Of a DNA stretch of 12,299 nucleotides, positions 1-5,169 are shown piece after piece. How positions within the stretch are numbered: position 1 is the stretch's first letter; each line of letters opens with the position of its first letter. Under the pieces are notes generated by a model. It was not told where the DNA came from and ran no database searches. It saw only the letters and a list, made by a program, of their open reading frames with translations. The stretch is from ZC4RG30 sp964417875 (GTDB lineage Bacteria > Pseudomonadota > Gammaproteobacteria > Steroidobacterales > Steroidobacteraceae), in the NCBI GenBank assembly GCA_964417875.1, contig CAYQJU010000082.1, forward strand, positions 1 through 12,299, given 5' to 3'. The position numbers and the translations under genes are program-made.

Positions 1-1
1 G

Positions 2-199
2 CAGCTCGAGGGCACCGAGAACCGCATCACCGTGGCGCGCCAGCGCTACATCCAGAGCGTGCAGACCTACAACAGCACGGTGCGCTCCTTCCCCAGCAAC
101 CTGACGGCGATGCTGTTCGACCACGAGGTGAAGCAGAACTTCACGGTCGAGAACGAAGCGGCGATCAGCACGCCGCCGCAGGTCGACTTCGGCAACTGA
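2..199 (+). CDS. lemA: LemA family protein, C-terminal part (5' truncated by window edge)
   Basis: The last 65 codons of a gene that begins before the window; the reading frame starts at base 2 and ends with TGA at 197-199. The visible residues carry a LemA-type ending: a helix containing ARQRYIQSVQTYN, then the VRSFPSN stretch, and a short acidic tail ending in VDFGN. LemA proteins are known as membrane-anchored, mostly alpha-helical proteins with an N-terminal transmembrane segment (outside this window); their biochemical role is poorly defined. The next gene starts one base after this stop and encodes a TPM-domain protein, the usual genomic partner of lemA, which supports the assignment and points to one operon. 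Family call is secure; function is not. Confidence 0.88.
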   Translation, partial: QLEGTENRITVARQRYIQSVQTYNSTVRSFPSNLTAMLFDHEVKQNFTVENEAAISTPPQVDFGN

Positions 200-200
200 A

Positions 201-1103
201 ATGCTGCGCGCGCTGCTGGCCAGTCTTGCGCTGGCCGGTGTCCTGGCACCGGCCGCCGCCCAGGACCTGCAGCCGGTGCCGGAGTTCAGCGCGCGCGTCA
301 TCGACCAGACCGGCACGCTGACGGCCGGCGAGCAGGCGGAGCTTGAGCAGAAGCTGCTGGCCTTCGAGCAGCGCAAGGGCTCGCAGGTGGCGTTGCTGAT
401 GGTGCCCACCACCCAGCCTGAAACCATCGAGCAATATGGCATCCGCGTCGCGGAAGCCTGGCGACCGGGTCGCGCGGATGTGGACGACGGCGTCATCCTG
501 CTGGTGGCGCTGCAGGACCGCACCGTGCGCATCGAGGTGGGCTATGGCCTCGAGGGCGTGCTGCCCGATGCCATCGCGCGACGCATCATCGACGAGACCA
601 TCACGCCGCTGTTCCGCCAGCAGGACCTGTCCGGCGGCATCAGCGCCGGCCTGTCGCGCATCATGCAGGTGGTCGATGGCGAGCCATTGCCGCCGCCGGA
701 CCGCCAGTGGCGCCGTCCCGCCGATCGCATCAGTGGCCTGCTGCCGCTGCTGTTCGTGGCGGTGGTGGTGGGCGGCGGCATCCTGCGCGCGCTGCTGGGC
801 CGGACGCTGGGCGCGCTGGCCACGGGTGGCATTGCCGGCGGACTGGTCTGGCTGTTGTCGAAGGTGCTGGGCATGGCCATCGGCGTCGGCGTGCTCGGCT
901 TCGTGTTCTCGCTGTTCATGGGGCTGGGAGGTGGCCGGCGCGGCGGTGGCGGCGGCCCCGGCGGCTGGCCCGGTGGTTTCGGCGGATTGGGTGGCGGCGG
1001 TTTCGGCCGCGGAGGCTTTGGGCGCGGTGGCGGTTTCGGCGGCGGCTTCGGCGGCGGCCTGGGTGGTGGTTTCGGGGGCGGCGGCGCCTCGGGACGCTGG
1101 TGA
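201..1103 (+). CDS. TPM-domain (YgcG-like) membrane protein with glycine-rich tail
   Basis: A 300-residue exported protein. Residues 1-20 form a signal peptide (MLRALL start, hydrophobic core, APAAA before Q21). Residues about 28-160 are a TPM domain, recognisable from VIDQTGTLTAGEQ near residue 33, DDGVILLVA near 95 and EVGYGLEG near 112. Two hydrophobic stretches follow, about 178-200 and 204-242. The last 58 residues are almost only Gly with Phe, Arg and Leu, ending in GGGGASGRW, a typical ending for this family. TPM proteins are usually membrane-tethered with the domain outside the cytoplasm; a phosphatase activity has been proposed for plant relatives, but the bacterial role is uncertain. 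The ATG lies one base after the lemA stop without a clear Shine-Dalgarno, so translational coupling is likely. The low-complexity tail is encoded by a long GGC/GGT-rich run at about 925-1090. Confidence 0.9.
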   Translation: MLRALLASLALAGVLAPAAAQDLQPVPEFSARVIDQTGTLTAGEQAELEQKLLAFEQRKGSQVALLMVPTTQPETIEQYGIRVAEAWRPGRADVDDGVILLVALQDRTVRIEVGYGLEGVLPDAIARRIIDETITPLFRQQDLSGGISAGLSRIMQVVDGEPLPPPDRQWRRPADRISGLLPLLFVAVVVGGGILRALLGRTLGALATGGIAGGLVWLLSKVLGMAIGVGVLGFVFSLFMGLGGGRRGGGGGPGGWPGGFGGLGGGGFGRGGFGRGGGFGGGFGGGLGGGFGGGGASGRW

Positions 1104-1106
1104 GCC

Positions 1107-1595
1107 ATGCGCATCCTGCGGCATCTGTTCACGCCCCGCTGGCTGCTGCGCCTGCGCTATCCGCCGGCAGTGCTGCAGCAGATCGCCGGGCGCATCGCGG
1201 CGCTGGAGCAGCGCCATCCGGGCGAACTGCGTTTCGTGGCCGAGCATGCGCTGGACCTTGGTGACCTGATCGCAGGCCTCACGCCTCGCGAGCGGGCGCT
1301 CGAAGTGTTCAGCCAGCTGCGCGTCTGGGATACCGAACGCAACAACGGCATGCTGATCTATGTGCTGCATGCCGAGCACGCGGTGGAAATCATCGCCGAC
1401 CGTGCGCTGGCGCGCGTGGTGCCGCAGTCCGACTGGGATGGCCTCTGCCACATGGTCGAGGAGAAATTCCGCGCCGGCGATTTCGCCGGCGGCGCGGTGG
1501 CCGCGGTGGATGCCGCGGCCGCGCTGCTCGACCGGCATTTCCCCGACGCCCGCGGCGATGCCAACGAGCTGCCGGACCAGCCGCTACTGTTGTAG
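1107..1595 (+). CDS. Second, soluble TPM-domain protein
   Basis: A 162-residue protein starting three bases after the stop of the preceding TPM gene. It has no convincing signal peptide and no clear membrane segment. Residues about 20-140 match the short TPM form that often follows lemA and the YgcG-like gene: LTPRERALEVFSQLRVWDTE near 58-77, NNGMLIYVL near 79-87, AVEIIADRAL near 91-100, and VVPQSDWDGLCHMVEEKFRAGDFAGG near 104-129. The family is known only as a domain of uncertain enzymatic function. The order lemA, membrane TPM, soluble TPM recurs in proteobacteria, so a common complex or pathway is a reasonable inference. The N-terminal RILRHLFTPRWLLRLRY stretch is basic and amphipathic and could attach the protein to the inner membrane. 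Confidence 0.82.
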   Translation: MRILRHLFTPRWLLRLRYPPAVLQQIAGRIAALEQRHPGELRFVAEHALDLGDLIAGLTPRERALEVFSQLRVWDTERNNGMLIYVLHAEHAVEIIADRALARVVPQSDWDGLCHMVEEKFRAGDFAGGAVAAVDAAAALLDRHFPDARGDANELPDQPLLL

Positions 1596-1630
1596 GACGG
1601 CGACTGGTAGGGTCGCGGCAGGGCACATGC

Positions 1631-1636
1631 CATAAT
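1631..1636 (+). promoter_or_regulatory. Candidate -10 element (CATAAT) of the L,D-transpeptidase gene
   Basis: CATAAT differs from the sigma70 consensus at one base and ends 8 nt before the ATG at 1645, which would place transcription start on or next to the start codon. No Shine-Dalgarno lies between it and the ATG. I see no good -35 at 16-18 bp. It sits in the 49-bp gap after the TPM operon. A short interrupted inverted repeat (GCAGG at 1618-1622, CCTGC at 1637-1641) flanks it and could be an operator, but this is weak. Confidence 0.4.
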
Positions 1637-1644
1637 CCTGCCCC

Positions 1645-2871
1645 ATGAGCAAGAATCTCCTGACTCTGGCCACTGCGGCCGCGCTGGGCACCCTGCTGGT
1701 CGCCTGCACGATGGCACCGCCCATCGCCGAGGCACCGCCTGAGGTCATCGAACCCGTCGAGCCCGAAGTGGTGTTCGCCGAACCTGTGGCCATGCACCGC
1801 TTCGAGATCGCCGCCGATGACGATGTCGTCGGCCAGGTGCAGGTGGTGGTGATCGGCGAGCACGACACCCTTTCTGATGTGGCGCGTCGCTTCAATGTCG
1901 GCTACGACGAGATCGTGCGTGCCAATCCCGGTGTCGATCCCTGGCTGCCGGGTGTCGGCCGCGAGGTGGTGGTGCCGACGCAGTTCGTGCTGCCCGCCGC
2001 GGAGCGCAAGGGCATCGTGGTGAACCTCGCCGCGCTGCGCCTGTTCTACTTCCCCACGCCGGCGAAAGGCGAGCCGCAGGTCGTCTACACGCATCCCATC
2101 GGCATCGGCAAGGTGGGCTGGTCCACGCCCGAGGGCAAGACCACCGTGGTGTCGAAGCAGAAGAATCCCACCTGGCGTCCCACCGCGTCAATCCTCGAGG
2201 AACATCGCAAGAACGGTGATCCGCTGCCGGCCGTGGTGCCGCCGGGCCCGGACAATCCGCTCGGCAACCGCAAGCTCACGCTGGGCTGGCCGACCTACCT
2301 GATCCACGGCACGAACAAGCCCTATGGCGTCGGCATGCGCACCAGCCACGGCTGCATCCGCATGTATCCGGAAGACGTCGAGGCGCTGTTCGAGATGGTC
2401 GACAAGGGCACGGCGGTGACCGTGGTGAACCAGCCCTATGTATTCGGCTGGCACGGCGGCGAGCTGCTGCTGCAGGTCTATGACGTGCTCGAGGATGACA
2501 AGCGCGACTGGCAGAACTCGCGGCCGAAGCTGATGCAGAAGACGCTCGGCAAGCGCATCCAGCAGCAGCTGGCCGACACCGGCGCCACCATCGACTGGGA
2601 CCGCGTCGATGCGCTGGCCCAGCATCCGCGTGGCCTGGTCGTGTCGGTGTCCGATCCGGCCCACACCATCGATACGCTGCTGGCCGCGGCCGCACGGGTC
2701 GAGAACCGCGTGCCGCAAGGGGCCAACTGGGATGGTGCCGATGATCCGGCGCGCAAGGCCGCAGAGCGCGAAGCCGAGGCTGCCGTCGCCGCCGAGTCGC
2801 CGGGCCCCGGTGCCGCGGTGGCAGGTGAGCGCGCCGCAGTCGCCGCAGAACGACAGGTGCCGCGCACCTGA
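1645..2871 (+). CDS. L,D-transpeptidase (YkuD/ErfK family) lipoprotein with LysM region
   Basis: A 408-residue cell-wall enzyme. The N-terminus is a lipoprotein signal with lipobox LVAC, giving lipidated Cys21 and envelope anchoring. Residues about 66-112 form a LysM-like peptidoglycan-binding region (GEHDTLSDVARRFNVGYDEIVRANPGV and onward). Residues about 123-262 are the YkuD catalytic domain with HGT (His221) and the active-site motif SHGCIRM, His235 and nucleophile Cys237. The family forms 3-3 cross-links between meso-diaminopimelate residues or attaches proteins to peptidoglycan; which reaction applies here cannot be read from sequence. About 145 residues follow the catalytic domain, longer than in the E. 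coli enzymes, and the last 45 are Ala/Glu-rich and probably disordered. It starts its own unit after a 49-bp gap and has no Shine-Dalgarno. The family call is very secure. Confidence 0.96.
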   Translation: MSKNLLTLATAAALGTLLVACTMAPPIAEAPPEVIEPVEPEVVFAEPVAMHRFEIAADDDVVGQVQVVVIGEHDTLSDVARRFNVGYDEIVRANPGVDPWLPGVGREVVVPTQFVLPAAERKGIVVNLAALRLFYFPTPAKGEPQVVYTHPIGIGKVGWSTPEGKTTVVSKQKNPTWRPTASILEEHRKNGDPLPAVVPPGPDNPLGNRKLTLGWPTYLIHGTNKPYGVGMRTSHGCIRMYPEDVEALFEMVDKGTAVTVVNQPYVFGWHGGELLLQVYDVLEDDKRDWQNSRPKLMQKTLGKRIQQQLADTGATIDWDRVDALAQHPRGLVVSVSDPAHTIDTLLAAAARVENRVPQGANWDGADDPARKAAEREAEAAVAAESPGPGAAVAGERAAVAAERQVPRT

Positions 2872-2873
2872 GG

Positions 2874-2879
2874 TATCCT
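2874..2879 (+). promoter_or_regulatory. Candidate -10 element (TATCCT) of the small protein/sheath unit
   Basis: TATCCT lies just after the L,D-transpeptidase stop and ends 7 nt before the ATG at 2887. ACGACA at 2850-2855 (four of six matches to the -35 consensus) stands 18 bp upstream, inside the end of the previous gene. No Shine-Dalgarno lies before the ATG, so the mRNA may be leaderless. Confidence 0.4.
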
Positions 2880-2886
2880 TTGCCGC

Positions 2887-3036
2887 ATGGCAAAGCTTTC
2901 CGAATGGCTGCGGATCATGCTGGGCGAGATTGCCCGCAAGCAGGAAGAAGAAGCGCACGCTGCTGCCGAGCGGCAGCAGCGTGAGGCCACGCGCGACACC
3001 TCCCGGCAGACGGTGGTGGAGTCCGCGGCGCGGTGA
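2887..3036 (+). CDS. Small charged helical protein (49 aa), coupled to the sheath-like gene
   Basis: An unrecognised 49-residue open frame. Residues 1-18 (MAKLSEWLRIMLGEIARK) would make an amphipathic helix; residues 19-35 are rich in Glu, Gln, Arg and Ala (QEEEAHAAAERQQREA), continuing a probable single helix or coiled coil; the rest is polar and likely flexible. Net charge is near neutral and there is no signal peptide. Support for a real gene: it fills the space between two genes exactly, has a -10-like hexamer 7 nt before its ATG, and its TGA (3034-3036) overlaps the GTG start of the sheath-like gene as GTGA. A gene encoding a small binding partner or chaperone of the sheath, or a leader whose translation drives the next gene, are both possible. 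No function can be assigned. Confidence 0.7.
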   Translation: MAKLSEWLRIMLGEIARKQEEEAHAAAERQQREATRDTSRQTVVESAAR

Positions 3037-4634
3037 GCGCCATCCGGGGGACAGGTCCGGACGCCGGCCTGCCGGTCGACGCCTCCCCCCGCTTTTCCCC
3101 TGATTTTCCCGACACCTGCAGCGACGCCGGCATCCAGCCCGCGCCACACGATGTGGTCGCCTTCGTCGGCCGCACGCTGAAGGGCCCGGTCGACCATCCG
3201 GTCGGGATCGACGACTTTTCGCGCTTCCAGCAGCTGTTCGGCGGACTGTGGAGCGGTTCGCTGCTGCCGCATGCGGTGGAGCAGTTCTTCGAGCATGGTG
3301 GCCGGCGCGCGGTGGTGGTGCGCGTGGCCGCCGGCGCACGCGCACCGAGCATCGACCTGACCGCCGGCCGCGAGCGGCTCACCCTGGCCGGCATCAGTCC
3401 CGGCAGCGGCGAGGCGCTGCGGGCCTCGGTCGACTATGACGGCATCGGCCGCCATGACCTCGACCTGTTCAACCTCGTGGTGCAGCGGGTGCGCACGCGC
3501 GGCTCGGAGCTGGTCGAGGAGCAGGAGATCTTCCGCCGTGTCTCGATCCTGCCCGGTTCGGCGCGCGAGGTGACGCGCAAGCTGGCCGCCTCGAACCTGT
3601 TGCGCGTCGCAGGTCCGCTGCCCTCTGTGCGGCCCGACATCACCCGCGGGCGCGATCCTGCAGCGCTGATCGGCTATGCCGAATGCAATGGCGATGGCGA
3701 GGATGGCGCGCTGCTGTCCGACTACGACCTGATCGGCAGCGAGGCGCGGCGCAGCGGACTGTTCGCGCTGCAGGGCGGGCCGGCCTTCAACTTCCTCTAC
3801 ATGCCGCCACCGGCCCGCGAGCGTGACGTAGGCATCAGTGCACTGGTGGTCGGCGCGCGTTTCTGCCGCGCCCATCATGCGCTGCTGCTGGTCGATCCGC
3901 CGCTGCACTGGCGGCGCACCACCCATGCGCTTGATGGCCTGATGGACTGGCCCTTCCACAGCGCCGATGCCTTGATGTTCTTTCCGCGGCTGTCGGCGCC
4001 GGACCGGCTCAGCGGACGCGACGAGGAGTTTCCGCCCGCCGCGGCGGCCATCGGCACCTTGCTGCGCAATGATCACGCCGGCAGCTGGATGCAGCAGTCG
4101 CCGGCGCTGCTGCGACCCACGGCCACGCCGCTGGTGTGGGTGGACCAGCAGCAGCGCGCACGCCTCGCCCAGCTGGGTGTCAACGCACTGCGCGCCACGC
4201 GCACGCCGCTGCGCGATGCGATCGAACCCTGCACGCTGGCCGGCGAGCTGGGCAATGGTCCTGCGGCGCGGCTGCTTTCCGAGCGACGCCTGGCATTGCA
4301 TCTTTCCGCCAGCATCGAGCGCGGCACGCGCTGGGTGGCGCTCGAAGGCAACACGCCGCGCAGCCGCGAGCGCGCCTGCCGCCAGGTGGAACACTTGCTG
4401 GCCGGCTTCGCCGCGCACGGCGCCTTTGCCGGCGAACTGCGCAACCAGGACTGGTTCGTGCTGTGCGATGCGCGCCTGAATGCGGCCGAGCAGGTGCAGG
4501 CTGGCACCTTCCGGCTGGTATGGGGATATCGCCCGGCGCGCGGCACCTCGCGTCATGCATGGCTGGTCGAGCACTGCGCCGCCGGCAGCCATTCACGTGC
4601 GGTCAGCCTGAACCAGCTCGCCGCGCTCGGGTAG
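3033..4634 (+). CDS. Contractile tail-sheath-like protein, solitary
   Basis: A 533-residue protein of the phage tail sheath/contractile injection system family. In order: a Pro-rich, poorly conserved N-terminus (1-38); VVAFVGRTLKGPVDHPV at 41-57; FQQLFGGLW near 65-73; VEQFFEHGGRRAVVVRVA near 82-99; LDLFNLVVQRV and EEQEIFRRVSI in the middle; FNFLYMPPP; LLVDPP at 285-290; ALMFFPRLSAPDRLSG around 314-329; then the C-terminal sheath core with LAQLGVNALRATRTPL, RRLALHLSASIERGTRW near 417-434, GN at 439-440, and WFVLCD at 474-479. Sheath subunits normally polymerise around a tube and contract against a baseplate, yet no tube, baseplate, spike or ATPase gene lies within this window. GTG at 3033 is the only sensible start; the next ATG is far inside the domain. 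GGAG at 3018-3021 and the GTGA overlap with the small upstream gene suggest coupled translation. Base use resembles its neighbours. Fold assignment is firm; role unknown. Confidence 0.88.
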   Translation: MSAIRGTGPDAGLPVDASPRFSPDFPDTCSDAGIQPAPHDVVAFVGRTLKGPVDHPVGIDDFSRFQQLFGGLWSGSLLPHAVEQFFEHGGRRAVVVRVAAGARAPSIDLTAGRERLTLAGISPGSGEALRASVDYDGIGRHDLDLFNLVVQRVRTRGSELVEEQEIFRRVSILPGSAREVTRKLAASNLLRVAGPLPSVRPDITRGRDPAALIGYAECNGDGEDGALLSDYDLIGSEARRSGLFALQGGPAFNFLYMPPPARERDVGISALVVGARFCRAHHALLLVDPPLHWRRTTHALDGLMDWPFHSADALMFFPRLSAPDRLSGRDEEFPPAAAAIGTLLRNDHAGSWMQQSPALLRPTATPLVWVDQQQRARLAQLGVNALRATRTPLRDAIEPCTLAGELGNGPAARLLSERRLALHLSASIERGTRWVALEGNTPRSRERACRQVEHLLAGFAAHGAFAGELRNQDWFVLCDARLNAAEQVQAGTFRLVWGYRPARGTSRHAWLVEHCAAGSHSRAVSLNQLAALG

Positions 4635-4637
4635 GAT
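4632..4637 (+). promoter_or_regulatory. Candidate -10 element (TAGGAT) of the yqiA-like/plsB unit
   Basis: TAGGAT matches four of six consensus positions, ends 7 nt before the ATG at 4645 and shares its first three bases with the TAG stop of the sheath-like gene. CTGAAC at 4608-4613 is a poor -35 at 18 bp. No Shine-Dalgarno precedes the ATG. The spacing, identical to the site at 2874, is the main argument. Confidence 0.33.
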
Positions 4638-4644
4638 TGCGCCC

Positions 4645-5166
4645 ATGGCGGTGACCGGACACGTCGTTTTCTCGCATGGGCTGGATGGCACGCCATTCAG
4701 CACCAAGATCCGTGCGCTCTACGAGATCGCAGAGGCCGAGGGCTATGAAGTGGCCGCGGTGGACTATCGCGGTGTCGACGATCCCGAACAGCGCGTGCAG
4801 ATGCTGCATGAGTTCTGCCGCGGATTTTCCGGCCACCTGGTGCTGGTGGGTTCGAGCCTGGGCGGATATGTGTCGCTGGCCGCGGCGCCCACGCTGCATG
4901 CCGGCGGACTGTTCCTGATGGCGCCGGCCATCTACGTGCCGGGCATTCCACAGCTCAGGCGCATGCCCGAATGCCCGATCGCGCTGGTGCACGGCTGGCG
5001 CGACGAGGTCATCCCCTACGAACAGAGCATGCGCTTCGCGCAGGAGAACCGCCTGGCGCTGCACCTGGTCGAATCCGACCATCGCCTGCACAGCGCCATT
5101 CCCTTCCTGCGGTACCTGTTCCAGTACTTCCTGGTCGAGTCGCGCCGCGCCCGCTTCGTGCCCTAG
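4645..5166 (+). CDS. YqiA/YcfP-type alpha/beta-hydrolase (esterase)
   Basis: A 173-residue single-domain hydrolase. Near the N-terminus HVVFSHGLDGTPFSTK (6-21) provides the HG oxyanion region. The nucleophile elbow is GSSLGGY with Ser71 (GxSxG at 69-73). Asp120 in VHGWRDEVIP and a histidine in ESDHRLH (His146 or His149) complete the triad. The family contains small cytoplasmic esterases of the YqiA/YcfP group acting on acyl or thioester substrates; the natural substrate is unknown. There is no signal peptide. It starts 10 bp after the sheath-like gene and its TAG is followed after three bases by plsB, so the two are very likely co-transcribed; the pairing with a lipid-synthesis enzyme makes an acyl substrate plausible but this is inference. 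Confidence 0.85.
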   Translation: MAVTGHVVFSHGLDGTPFSTKIRALYEIAEAEGYEVAAVDYRGVDDPEQRVQMLHEFCRGFSGHLVLVGSSLGGYVSLAAAPTLHAGGLFLMAPAIYVPGIPQLRRMPECPIALVHGWRDEVIPYEQSMRFAQENRLALHLVESDHRLHSAIPFLRYLFQYFLVESRRARFVP

Positions 5167-5169
5167 GCC

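Noticed and set aside
925..1090. The GGC/GGT-rich run as a DNA repeat element
   Set aside because: It is in frame, ends in the TPM-family tail GGGGASGRW and is explained by a glycine-rich protein tail.
165..1538. A 457-codon minus-strand frame opposite the TPM genes
   Set aside because: Ala/Gln/His-rich shadow of the glycine-coding repeats and TPM domains on the plus strand.
1618..1641. An interrupted inverted repeat (GCAGG...CCTGC) as terminator or operator
   Set aside because: Only five base pairs with a long loop and no T-run; easily due to chance in GC-rich DNA.
2478..4592. A 704-codon minus-strand frame opposite the sheath-like gene
   Set aside because: Low-complexity antisense composition, no recognisable motif, and it spans three real plus-strand genes.
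3033..4634. The sheath-like gene as part of a prophage or tailocin within this window
   Set aside because: Both sides are housekeeping genes separated by 10-16 bp, and no other phage gene, integrase, attachment-site repeat or tRNA is visible.
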